Shown here one piece after another: positions 16,752 through 25,170 of a stretch of DNA of 64,000 bases (position 1 is the first letter of the stretch; every line of letters begins with the position of its first letter). This DNA comes from Marvinbryantia formatexigens DSM 14469 (lineage in GTDB: Bacteria; Bacillota; Clostridia; Lachnospirales; Lachnospiraceae). The stretch lies in the NCBI RefSeq assembly GCF_025148285.1, contig NZ_CP102268.1:3937501-4001500 (forward strand), in the 5' to 3' direction. The translations under genes were made by a program, and so were the position numbers. The notes under the pieces were generated by a model that made no database searches, was not told the origin of the DNA, and saw only the letters and a program-made list of their open reading frames with translations.

Positions 16752-17703
16752 ACCACTTGAGAAGCCGTCCTTTGTGGTGGACGGTCTGATCCCCACGGGC
16801 TTAACCTTGTTCTGCGGCTCACAGAAAATCGGCAAGAGCTGGCTCATGCTAAAACTCTGCCTTTGCGTGTCGCAGGGAATCCCCTTATGGGATATGCCCA
16901 CACAGGAGGGCGATGTGCTTTACCTCTGTTTGGAGGACACGTTCTGCCGCATACAAGACAGGCTGTTCCATTTGACGGATGAAGCGAGCGGGCGGCTTCA
17001 CTTTGCGGTGGCAAGCGACAAGCTGTCAGACGGTCTTATCGTGCAATTGGAGGATTATTTAAAAGAATATCCCGACAGCAGACTCATTGTCATTGACACC
17101 TTGCAGAAAGTCCGCACCGCTTCCAAAGACAACGCCTATGCAAGCGATTACGGGGACATCTCCCTTATCAAAGACTTTGCCGACAGGCACTCTCTGGCGG
17201 TCATTGTCGTCCACCACATCCGAAAGCAGAATGACAGCGACGTGTTCAACAAAGTGTCTGGAACGACGGGATTGACGGGGAGTGCGGACGCAACCTTTGT
17301 TTTAGAACAGGAAAGCCGTGCGTCCAATGCCGCCAAGCTGTATGTGACGGGCAGGGACACGCCCTATCAGGAGTTTACGCTCCGTTTCCATGATTGCAGT
17401 TGGGAACTGGTGGAGCGTAAGGAGCAGGAACAGCTTGCAAAAGAAGCGATACCAGACGTCCTTTTTCGGCTGGTGGATTTCATGCAGGGCAGGGAGGGAT
17501 GGACTGGGACGGCAACGGAGCTTCTGGAACAGATGGGGGAAACGGGAACGCCGCCCAACATCATGACGAAGCGGCTCAACGAATACCGTGCCAGTTTCCT
17601 AAGCGAAAACAACATCCGTTACGGCTACCACAGGAAGAAAGGATGCAGGGAGATTTCCCTCACAAGGCAGTCGGGTGACGGTGGTGACGGTGATGACGGT
17701 TAG
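16708..17703 (+). CDS. RepA-like AAA ATPase of the element
   Basis: 331 residues of the RepA/RecA-fold helicase-like family. Walker A is FCGSQKIGKSWLMLKL (about 35-50), Walker B is SRLIVIDTLQKVRT, and a sensor-like VIVVHHIRK follows, with DUF-like C-terminal winged-helix residues. Homologues act as hexameric replication ATPases in plasmids and elements. AAAGGAGG is 8 bases before ATG. Its 3' end contains GGTGACGGT repeats (17675-17700) that form one arm of an inverted repeat bracketing the oriT region, which fits an origin-binding or replication role. Confidence 0.85.
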   Translation: MQKLQTVNADTLLYEPLEKPSFVVDGLIPTGLTLFCGSQKIGKSWLMLKLCLCVSQGIPLWDMPTQEGDVLYLCLEDTFCRIQDRLFHLTDEASGRLHFAVASDKLSDGLIVQLEDYLKEYPDSRLIVIDTLQKVRTASKDNAYASDYGDISLIKDFADRHSLAVIVVHHIRKQNDSDVFNKVSGTTGLTGSADATFVLEQESRASNAAKLYVTGRDTPYQEFTLRFHDCSWELVERKEQEQLAKEAIPDVLFRLVDFMQGREGWTGTATELLEQMGETGTPPNIMTKRLNEYRASFLSENNIRYGYHRKKGCREISLTRQSGDGGDGDDG

Positions 17704-17717
17704 TTTGGGATACCCCC
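17673..17717. repeat. Left arm of a 45-bp inverted repeat with GGTGACGGT iterons
   Basis: Contains GGGTGACGG, GGTGACGGT and GATGACGGT and ends TTTGGGATACCCCC. Its reverse complement recurs at 18030-18075 with one indel and about four mismatches. It overlaps the end of repA. Confidence 0.85.
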
Positions 17718-17884
17718 TGCTATTGTTACCGTCATAGCAAATGTATGTAAAGTCGGCGGCTCTGCCCTTCGGGAGAACACCCCGTAAACACAACATGCAG
17801 GCGTGGGCATTACTCGCCTTTTTCGGCTCGTAAAGCCACTCCTGCGGTCAGAAAAATCTACCGATTTTTCCGACTGCGTTTACA

Positions 17885-17923
17885 GGGTGTAACACACTAC
17901 ACTTTGCTCCGCAAAGTCGTGTG
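17885..17923 (-). other. MobV-type origin of transfer (oriT)
   Basis: On the minus strand the sequence reads ACTTTGCGGAGCAAAGT followed by GTAGTGTGTTACAC. This matches the layout of the pMV158/MobV oriT: inverted repeat with ACTTT/AAAGT arms, then TAGTG^TGTTA with the nick between G and T. The predicted nick is between complements of 17895 and 17894. A MobV relaxase gene starts 190 bp away. The remaining part of 17704-18113 has no gene. Confidence 0.85.
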
Positions 17924-18029
17924 CCAGACGTTCCCTCTGGACTCCCTAAAAGCAGGGCTTGAGCCCTGCCCATCCTGCGCCCTGCGGCTACGGATGGAAG
18001 AATGTGCGGTGACAGTTGGCGGCTCCCGT

Positions 18030-18075
18030 GGGGGTATCCCAAAAACACCGTCACCACCGTCACCAACCGTCACCC
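18030..18075. repeat. Right arm of the inverted repeat with iterons
   Basis: GGGGGTATCCC followed by ACACCGTCACC, ACCGTCACC and AACCGTCACCC. Near-perfect inverse of 17673-17717, so the pair brackets about 310 bp containing oriT. Confidence 0.85.
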
Positions 18076-18113
18076 TTTGGAAGATTACCTGCCGAAAGAA
18101 AGGAAGATGAACT

Positions 18114-19079
18114 ATGCCCTATGCAATCCTGCGTTTCCAGAAACGAAAAGCAGGCGGCGTTGCGGCTTGCGAACGCCACAACGAGCGGAAGAAAGAAGCC
18201 TATAAAAGCAACCCAGATATTGATATGCAACGCTCCAAAGATAACTACCATCTTGTGAATCCGCCCCGTTACACCTACAAGAAAGAGATAAACCGAATGG
18301 TAGCCGAAGCGGGCTGCAAGGTAAGGAAAGACAGCGTGATGATGGTGGAAACGCTCATCACAGCTTCGCCAGAATTTATGAACCAGTTACCGCCCGAAGA
18401 ACAGAAAGCGTATTTCCAGACAGCTCTTGACTTCATTTCGGAGCGTGTGGGGAAGAAAAATATTCTCTCCGCAGTTGTTCATATGGACGAGAGGACGCCC
18501 CATATGCACCTATGCTTTGTGCCGCTTACTCCAGATAACAAGCTCTCCGCAAAAGCCATCTTAGGCAACCAGAAATCCTTATCTGAGTGGCAGACCGCTT
18601 ACCATGAGCGGATGTCCTCACGGTGGAACGAATTAGAAAGAGGTCAATCTTCAATGGAAACCAAGCGGAAGCATATCTCCACATGGCTCTATAAACTAGG
18701 CGGCAGGCTGGATAAACAGTATGAAGAAATCGTGTCTGCCCTCTCCGACATCAACGCCTTTAACGCAGGGAAAAAGCGTGATAAGGCTCTGGAACTGATT
18801 GCGGCATGGCTTCCAGACGTGGAGAAATTCTCTAAGGAAATCGGCAAACAGCAGGCGTATATCGACAGCTTGAAAGAGAGAATCGGGCAGGAATCCGACT
18901 ATGCAGGGCGTATGCGTGATGAAAAGTACGAACAGGAACTAAAGGTACAGAAAGCCAACCAGAGGATATTTGAGTTGCAGAGAACCAATGAGCAGATGGG
19001 GCGGCTACTATCTAAAATCCCACCAGAAGTATTAGAGGAATTACAACGAACAGGCAAAACCAGACCAAAAGAAAGGTAG
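18114..19079 (+). CDS. mobV: MobV-family relaxase (plasmid recombination enzyme, Mob/Pre)
   Basis: 321 residues. The N-terminus MPYAILRFQKRKAGGVAACE followed by RHNERKKEAYKSNPDIDMQR is characteristic MobV motif I, and HMDERTPHMHLCFVPL is the histidine-rich metal-binding motif III. The C-terminal third is a coiled coil (about 240-310). The enzyme nicks oriT and pilots the strand during mobilization. It is on the short side for the family. Only 8 bp separate it from parB, and AAGGAAG precedes the start. Confidence 0.92.
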   Translation: MPYAILRFQKRKAGGVAACERHNERKKEAYKSNPDIDMQRSKDNYHLVNPPRYTYKKEINRMVAEAGCKVRKDSVMMVETLITASPEFMNQLPPEEQKAYFQTALDFISERVGKKNILSAVVHMDERTPHMHLCFVPLTPDNKLSAKAILGNQKSLSEWQTAYHERMSSRWNELERGQSSMETKRKHISTWLYKLGGRLDKQYEEIVSALSDINAFNAGKKRDKALELIAAWLPDVEKFSKEIGKQQAYIDSLKERIGQESDYAGRMRDEKYEQELKVQKANQRIFELQRTNEQMGRLLSKIPPEVLEELQRTGKTRPKER

Positions 19080-19087
19080 GAATGTGA

Positions 19088-19942
19088 ATGAAGAAACAGG
19101 ATTTTAAGGTATTAAAGACCGCAGATTTATATCCGTTTCCCGACAATCCTTTTCATGTGGTGGAGGATGAAATGTTATCAGAATTAGCGGAAAGCATTAA
19201 GGAGTTTGGAATCGTAACGCCGATAATCACACGCCCGAAAGAGGACGGGAACGGTTATGAGGTCATTGCAGGACAGCGGCGTGTCCGTGCTTCGGAGCTT
19301 GCAGGGATAAATACAATCCCCGCCTTTGTCCTGCCCTTAGACCGTGACCGAGCCATCATCACCCTTGTAGACAGCAACTTGCAACGAGAAAATATTCTGC
19401 CGAGTGAGCGGGCGTTTGCCTACAAAATGAAATCCGAAGCCATGAAGCGGCAGGGATTTCGCACAGACTTAACCTCGTCACAAGTTGGGACGAAGTTGCG
19501 GACGGACGATAAAGTGGCGCAGGGCTTCGGCGTTAGCAGGATGACCGTGCAGCGTTTTATCCGCTTGACGGAGCTGATACCGCCGATTCTGCAGATGGTG
19601 GACGAGGGGAAAATCGCCCTCACGCCTGCGGTGGAACTGTCCTTTCTGAAGAAAGACGAGCAGGAAAACCTATTCGCCACAATGGAGAGCGAGGAAGCAA
19701 CGCCCTCACTCTCACAGGCACAGCGGATGAAAACCTTGAGCCAGAGCGGGCGGCTTGACATGGATACCATCTTTGCGATTATGACGGAGGAAAAGGGAAA
19801 CCAGAAAGAAACCGTGAAAATCGGCATGGAGAGGTTAAAGAAATACTTCCCGAAAGGCACAACGCCGAAGCAGATGGAGGACACCATCATCAAACTTTTG
19901 GAGCGTGAATTGCAGAGGAAACGGGGCAGGGACAGCCGCTAA
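19088..19942 (+). CDS. ParB/RepB/Spo0J-family partition protein
   Basis: 284 residues. It has the ParB nuclease-like/CTPase domain with EVIAGQRRVRASELAGI and LVDSNLQRENILPSERAFAY, a central HTH (KVAQGFGVSRMTVQRFIRLT) and a C-terminal helical part. ParB-like proteins bind element-encoded sites; no ParA partner is present, so it may act in regulation or stability of the element's circular form. Co-transcribed with mobV. Confidence 0.9.
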   Translation: MKKQDFKVLKTADLYPFPDNPFHVVEDEMLSELAESIKEFGIVTPIITRPKEDGNGYEVIAGQRRVRASELAGINTIPAFVLPLDRDRAIITLVDSNLQRENILPSERAFAYKMKSEAMKRQGFRTDLTSSQVGTKLRTDDKVAQGFGVSRMTVQRFIRLTELIPPILQMVDEGKIALTPAVELSFLKKDEQENLFATMESEEATPSLSQAQRMKTLSQSGRLDMDTIFAIMTEEKGNQKETVKIGMERLKKYFPKGTTPKQMEDTIIKLLERELQRKRGRDSR

Positions 19943-20020
19943 TCTTCTCTTTTCGGGAGGTAAATAGAAAGCATTGCGAGAAAAAAGACAGCCAAATAAG
20001 ACAGAGAGTTGAGGTAGTGA

Positions 20021-20251
20021 ATGAAAGAAATCCAGTATGAGATTGTAAAGGAAATCGCCGTGTTGTCTATGAGCGACAGCGGCTATACAAAGGAAATCAA
20101 TTTAATCTCATGGAACGGGAACGAGCTAAAGTATGACATCCGCAGCTTTTCCCCTAACCGTGAGAAGTGCGGAAAGGGAATCACGTTGACCGCTGATGAA
20201 GCGGCGGCTCTCCTTAAAGCATTGCAGGAAGAATTGAACAGCGGGGATTGA
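20021..20251 (+). CDS. YdbC/PC4-like ssDNA-binding protein
   Basis: 76 residues with KYDIRSFSPNREKCGKGITL matching the PC4/YdbC-type fold (K-DIR-W---GEK--KG-TLT). Such small proteins bind single-stranded DNA as dimers. Positioned between parB and the tnpW-like gene in the element, consistent with a helper in DNA transfer or replication. Identification rests on this motif and size. Confidence 0.7.
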   Translation: MKEIQYEIVKEIAVLSMSDSGYTKEINLISWNGNELKYDIRSFSPNREKCGKGITLTADEAAALLKALQEELNSGD

Positions 20252-20320
20252 TGGTATCTGATTGGCAGAGCAGGGGGATTTTATATACTCCCCTGCCTGT
20301 CTGGAAAGGAAGATTTGAAT

Positions 20321-20512
20321 ATGGGCGAGGATAAGAAAGCAAACAAAAAGAGAAAGCGTATTATGCCAAAAGCACCAGTGCAAATGATTATCAGTCGGGA
20401 ATATGTCGGCACACAGACCGTTGCGGAAGCATTTATCCCGATTATCTCCGAGGATATACGGAGGGAGATAGCCGAAGATGACACCTTCGACAATGAGGAT
20501 ATATCCGCTTAG
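20321..20512 (+). CDS. TnpW-like small transposon protein
   Basis: 63 residues (MGEDKKANKKRKRIMPKAPV then QMIISREYVGTQTVAEAFIP). Basic N-terminus, acidic C-terminus. Position and size immediately before the large serine recombinase fit the TnpW-like family; function unknown. A TTG two codons upstream is an alternative start, but ATG 20321 is better placed after GGAAGG. Confidence 0.55.
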   Translation: MGEDKKANKKRKRIMPKAPVQMIISREYVGTQTVAEAFIPIISEDIRREIAEDDTFDNEDISA

Positions 20513-20566
20513 AATGTACGCAATGGAACATGAAACCTATTAGAGCAAAGACGGAGGTTTAACAGC

Positions 20567-22426
20567 ATGGCAGGGATAAGAACGGAAAATAAGATTTATG
20601 AAGTCGGCATTTACTGTCGGTTATCAAAAGACGATGGCACGGATAACGAGAGTGCAAGCATTGCCACGCAGAAATCCATCCTCACGGATTATGTAAAAAA
20701 GCAGGGCTGGCACTTGGCAAAAACGTATGTGGACGACGGGTATTCTGGTACGAATTTCCAAAGACCGAGTTTCCAGAACATGATTAAGGACATTGAAAAC
20801 GGACAGATAAACTGCGTGATTACGAAAGATTTATCCCGTCTGGGGAGGAATTACCTTGATTGCGGGCTGTATCTGGAAGTCTTTTTCCCAGAGCATAACG
20901 TGAGGTATATAGCGATCAATGACGGCGTGGACACGCTCAATAAATCAGCGATGGACATTACCCCATTCCGCAATATCCTAAACGAAATGTATTCCGCCGA
21001 TGTGTCAGTCAAGATAAAATCGGCGTACCGTGCGAGGTTTCAACAAGGGAAATTCATGGGGACGTATGCGCCCTATGGGTATGTCAAAGACCCTGCCGAC
21101 CACAATCATCTGCTGATTGATGATAAGGTGGCGCACGTTGTAAGGGAGATATTCGACCTTGCATTGGCGGGAAACGGACTTGGAAAAATTCGCAAGCACA
21201 TCAATAGTCAGCACGTTTTACGCCCTGCCGCTTATGCGGCGGAGCAGGGGGCGACAGGCTATGAGAGATACTTTGAGGACAATGAAGAAAACCGTTATAT
21301 CTGGAGTGAGAACAGCTTGAGGAATATTTTAAGAAGCCCTATCTATGCGGGGAACCTTGCAGGCTACAAACGGATTGCCGCCAATATGAAAAGCAAGAAA
21401 CGTCCCTCTAAGCTGCCCGAAGAATGGGAAGTGATACCCAACACCCATGAGGGCATAGTCACGCAGGAGGAATTTGACACTGTCCAACAGCTTATGACGA
21501 GCCGCAGACGGGAAAAGAATAAGGGCGACTTTGAGAATATTTTTGCAGGCGTTATCAAGTGTGCGGACTGCGGCTACGCTCTGCGGGCTATGAGTGCCAA
21601 CAGGAGGAAACGCCCCGACATCATCGACTGCGTACAATATACCTGTAATAATTATGGCAGGTATGGTAACGTCATGTGTACCGCACACGCCATTGAAGCA
21701 AGGGATTTATTTAACGCTGTCCTTGACGACATCAACCGTTTTGCGGATATGGCGGTGAATGACGAGCGGGCGGTGAGGGCGATTGAGAAGCGGCTCACGG
21801 AAACAGACCAGAGCAAAGCAAAAACAATGGAGAAAGAACGGAAGAAGCTGAACAAACGCCTTGCGGAGCTTGACAGGCTGTTTTCCTCTCTCTATGAGGA
21901 TAAAGTCATGGAACGTATCACCGAGCGGAATTTTGAGATGATGTCGGGGAAATACCAGAAAGAACAGCTTGAAATCGAAGCAAGACTGAAAGAAGTAACG
22001 GAAACGCTCAATGAAAGCTATGAGAAATCGCAGGGAATCCGTGACTTCCTCTCCCTTATCCGCAACTATCAAGGCTTAAAGGAACTGGACGCAACAGTGG
22101 TAAATGCACTGATAGACAAGATACTTGTTTCGGAGCGTGAGAAGTCAGCGGACGGAACAGTAAAGCAGGAAATCAAGATTTACTATAAATTCATCGGCTT
22201 TGTCGGTGAATTACATATCACACCCACAAAGCGGTGGACAGCATTGCCCGCCAAACACTGTATGGTGTGCGGTGTTGAATATGTCCCTGGCTCTGCTATC
22301 TCAAAATATTGTCCGATATGTGCGAAAAAGGTGCAGAGGGAGAAGTCAAACGAGAGCAGACGCAGGAGCAGGACAAGGGACAGACAAGTATGTATTGAAC
22401 TGTCCGCAAAAAATGACCGACTGACG
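20567..22426 (+). CDS. tnpX: Large serine recombinase (TnpX-like integrase/excisionase)
   Basis: Resolvase-type catalytic domain at 10-150 with the nucleophile Ser in YCRLSKDDGTDNESASIATQ, RLGRNYLDCG and the recombinase domain after 180. Further on are a zinc ribbon (CADCGYALRAMS ... YTCNNYGRYGNVMC), a coiled coil (380-450) and a C-terminal DUF4368-like region with CPICAKK. In the circular element form the frame would end CTG-ATG-TAG, giving 620 residues. In the integrated form attR removes that stop, and the frame runs on to 22795, adding the C-terminal 123 residues of the ABC exporter (742 residues). The coordinates given stop at the junction. It catalyses excision and insertion at GA cores. 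Confidence 0.9.
22423..22424 (+). other. attR crossover dinucleotide (GA)
   Basis: Element side ...CCGACT-GA, host side CGGTAATCGGAGAG. Partner of 11722-11723. Confidence 0.85.
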
Positions 22427-22795
22427 GTAATCGGAGAGAAGGACGCATATCTCTCCGGCGGAGAGCGGCAGCGGGTGGCAATCGCCAGAGTGTTTCTGCG
22501 CAATACGCCGATTGTGGTGCTGGATGAGGCGACTGCCTATGCGGATGCCGGCAACGAGGCGAAAATCCAGGCGGCTTTTGCCAGGCTGGCGAAGGATAAG
22601 ACGGTGCTCATCATTGCCCACCGGCTGAAAACGGTGGAGAAAGCGGATAAGATTCTGGTCATGAAAAACGGCGCTTTGCAGGGGCAGGGCAGCCATGCGG
22701 CTCTGCTTAAGAGCTGCCCCATGTACCGGGATATGGTGGACGCCAATGAAAGAAGAAGCCGGTGGACGATTAAAGATAGGGAGGCTGCGTTATGA
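22424..22795 (+). pseudogene. ABC exporter half-transporter, 3' part, displaced by the element
   Basis: Encodes the last 123 residues of the exporter begun at 10292: TVIGEKDAYLSGGERQRVAI (signature motif), Walker B IVVLDEATAYADAGNE, and the H-loop region VLIIAHRLKT. It is now read as a C-terminal extension of the recombinase. Its TGA overlaps the ATG of the next half-transporter (ATGA), the expected arrangement for a heterodimeric exporter pair. Confidence 0.93.
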
Positions 22796-24549
22796 GTGCT
22801 TTCAGAGAGTGGTTTGAGACCATGACGCTGGGACAGACGAAAAAATACATGGAGCTGCTGGCGTGGAGCCTGTTCGACAGCTTTGTGGTGTCGATTCCGT
22901 ATGCCGTCATGATAATGGCGATGTATGTGCTTCTGATTCCGGTATTGTCTCCGGAAACAAAGCTTCCCCTGAACCGGATGGGGATTTTAACCGGGATACT
23001 GCTGGCGCAGTTTATCGGCTATCTGTTTATCCGCAGAAAATCTTATCTTGATTTCTGCACCGGCTTTGCCGGAACGACCCGGACGTCCCGCATCCAGATG
23101 GGAGAGCATCTGAGAAGTCTCAGTATGGGCTTTTTTGCCAGCCGCGATGCCGGAGATTTGTCTACGGTGCTTTTGCGGGATTATACGGAGATTGAAAATT
23201 TTGCCCAGCAGCTTCTGCCGCAGGTGGCGACGATTCTGATACGATTCCTGCTGGCTGTTGTGGTGCTGTCCGCTTTTGATGTGCGGATGACGGCGGCTGT
23301 GTTTCTGGTTATTCCGCTGGCGCTGCCCTTTGCCTTTCTGTCCCTGAAGCGGATGGAAAAAGAGAGCAGACGGCTGCAGACTTCCCAGCAGGAGGTGGCG
23401 GCGGGAATTCTGGAATATGTGGGCGGCATACAGACCCTGAAGGCTTTTCACATGGCGGGAGAGCGGTTTGAAACGCTGAAGGCATCTGTGGCTGGATGGC
23501 AGCATGCCTCCATCCGGCTGGAAACGGGGGCGGCGGCACCGGTCAGTATGGTGGGACGCTGTCTGCTGAACTGCGGAATCGGCGTTGTCATGCTGACAGG
23601 CGGCTTCCTGCTGACAAAAGGAGAGCTGTCACCCTTTTACTACATGGCGTTTATGCTGCTTTCCCTGACGATTTATGACCCGGTGCTGATGCTTTTTACC
23701 TTTATCGCGGATTTTTCGCGGACGGCAAGGAGCGGCGGCCGCATCCGGAGCCTGTTTGAGGAAAAACCGCTGCCGGAGGCAAAGGAAGGGGCGGCTCCGG
23801 AAAAATACGATATTGTATTTAAGGATGTAAGCTTTGCATACGGCAGGGAGGAGGTGCTTCACCGCATCAATCTGACCTTTCCGGAAAGAAGCGTCACCGC
23901 GCTGGTGGGACCGTCCGGCTCCGGAAAATCGACCATTACGCGGCTGATTGCCAGATTCTGGGATGTGACAGAGGGGGAAATCCGGATGGGCGGCATTCCA
24001 ATCCGGAACATTCCTTCGCAGACGCTGCTTGGGAATATCAGCGTGGTGTTCCAGGACGTCTATCTGTTTCATGACACCATTGAGGAAAATATCCGCATGG
24101 GCAGGGAGGACGCCACCCATGAGGAGATTGTGGCGGCGGCAAAAAAGGCAGCCTGCCACGATTTTATCATGGCGCTGCACAGGGGGTACCAGACGATGGT
24201 GGGAGAGGGCGGCTCCACATTGTCCGGCGGGGAAAAGCAGCGGATATCCATTGCCAGGGCGCTTCTGAAGGACGCACCGGTGGTTCTTCTGGATGAAGCC
24301 ACCTCGTCGCTGGACCCGGAAAATGAGGTTCTTATCCAGCAGGCAATCTCGGCGCTGGTGGAAGAAAAAACGGTGATAGTAATTGCCCACCGCCTGCAGT
24401 CCATAAGCAACGCGGATAAGATCGTGGTGCTGGAGGAGGGAGCGGTGAGCGCGTGCGGAACCCATGAGGAGCTTCTGCGGGAGCCGGGAATTTACAGCCA
24501 GCTCTGGCAGGAGCAGCAGAATGCGGGAAGCTGGCAGATTAAAGCATGA
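22792..24549 (+). CDS. ABC exporter half-transporter (permease-ATPase fusion)
   Basis: 585 residues: six-helix type I exporter membrane domain (about 20-310), then an ATPase domain with Walker A GPSGSGKST, Q-loop VFQDVYLFHDTIEENI, signature LSGGEKQRISIARAL, Walker B VVLLDEATSSLD and H-loop VIAHRLQ. All catalytic motifs are intact. It forms the natural partner of the split exporter upstream and precedes the ECF genes in the same operon. Substrate unknown; such exporter-ECF clusters in Firmicutes are annotated with metal or siderophore-like transport, which is only suggestive here. Confidence 0.92.
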   Translation: MSAFREWFETMTLGQTKKYMELLAWSLFDSFVVSIPYAVMIMAMYVLLIPVLSPETKLPLNRMGILTGILLAQFIGYLFIRRKSYLDFCTGFAGTTRTSRIQMGEHLRSLSMGFFASRDAGDLSTVLLRDYTEIENFAQQLLPQVATILIRFLLAVVVLSAFDVRMTAAVFLVIPLALPFAFLSLKRMEKESRRLQTSQQEVAAGILEYVGGIQTLKAFHMAGERFETLKASVAGWQHASIRLETGAAAPVSMVGRCLLNCGIGVVMLTGGFLLTKGELSPFYYMAFMLLSLTIYDPVLMLFTFIADFSRTARSGGRIRSLFEEKPLPEAKEGAAPEKYDIVFKDVSFAYGREEVLHRINLTFPERSVTALVGPSGSGKSTITRLIARFWDVTEGEIRMGGIPIRNIPSQTLLGNISVVFQDVYLFHDTIEENIRMGREDATHEEIVAAAKKAACHDFIMALHRGYQTMVGEGGSTLSGGEKQRISIARALLKDAPVVLLDEATSSLDPENEVLIQQAISALVEEKTVIVIAHRLQSISNADKIVVLEEGAVSACGTHEELLREPGIYSQLWQEQQNAGSWQIKA

Positions 24550-24563
24550 CGGAAGGAGAGAAA

Positions 24564-25169
24564 ATGAAACAATTTACCGGACAGAAAATGCAGGGGAGGG
24601 ATTATATTACCTGCGGAATTTTTAGTTTACTGTGCATGGTGGCAATGATACTGGCGGCTGTTATGAACCTGTCGGGCTATACCGCCATCTTTTATCCGGC
24701 GGTGGCGGCGTTTTTTATCGGAATTTTATACGTTATCATAACCGCAAAGGTGCCAAAAAGCGGCGCCGTACTGATTTTTTCTATTGTGCCCTGCATTTAT
24801 TTCTTCACCAGCGGTCTGCTGGAGGGGCTTATCGGGGCGGCAGGAGTGCTGCTGTTTGCGGGACTGGCGGAGCTGATATTACGAGAAGACCGCCGCAGCC
24901 TGCGGCGTGTGACAGTCTCCGGCGTGGTGTATACGCTGTATATGTCCACGTTGGGGCTGGCGGAGAACTTTATTGCAACGGATATCTACTGTGATAACGC
25001 GCTGGAGCATGGAATCAACGCGACGGTGGTAGAGCAGATGCGGCATATGTACGGCATAAAGCCGCTCTGGCTGGTCGTTATCGCCGTTACGGCGCTGCTG
25101 ACCTTTGCCGGAATTCAGACCGGAAAGAGGCTGATAAAGAAGCATTTAAAGAAAGCGGGTATGCTGTAA
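24564..25169 (+). CDS. ECF transporter S component, MptD/Trep_Strep-like
   Basis: 201 residues, about six hydrophobic segments (for example YITCGIFSLLCMVAMILAAV, PAVAAFFIGILYVIITAKV, LWLVVIAVTALLTFAGI). Sequence character and position before ecfT and ecfA fit the MptD-type putative substrate-binding component of ECF importers. Start at 24564 follows GGAAGGAGAG; an ATG at 24546 overlaps the upstream stop. Substrate not predictable. Confidence 0.75.
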   Translation: MKQFTGQKMQGRDYITCGIFSLLCMVAMILAAVMNLSGYTAIFYPAVAAFFIGILYVIITAKVPKSGAVLIFSIVPCIYFFTSGLLEGLIGAAGVLLFAGLAELILREDRRSLRRVTVSGVVYTLYMSTLGLAENFIATDIYCDNALEHGINATVVEQMRHMYGIKPLWLVVIAVTALLTFAGIQTGKRLIKKHLKKAGML

Positions 25170-25170
25170 G

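Larger units (their letters stand above)
11722..22424 (+). mobile_element. 10.7-kb mobilizable serine-recombinase element (Tn4451-like organization)
   Basis: The element sits inside an ABC exporter gene between GA dinucleotides at 11722-11723 and 22423-22424. A GA core is the crossover dinucleotide known for TnpX-type large serine recombinases. It contains tnpV, a cargo block (MerR, SDR, XRE/DUF5680, SPL-like radical SAM), two sigma-like proteins, a RepA-like ATPase, a MobV oriT and relaxase, ParB, a PC4-like protein, a TnpW-like protein and the recombinase. No conjugative type IV secretion genes are present, so it would need a helper to transfer. The cargo at 12.2-15.1 kb is clearly more AT-rich than the rest, suggesting separate acquisition. 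Confidence 0.92.

Noticed and set aside
11725-22428. GT as the crossover dinucleotide of the element
   Set aside because: Excision with GT would leave CAG-ATG-TAA, a stop in the exporter, whereas GA restores a conserved sequence.
20567-22795. A genuine recombinase-ABC domain fusion protein
   Set aside because: The junction coincides with the attR crossover and the missing 5' half of the ABC gene is at the other end of the element, so the fusion is a by-product of insertion.
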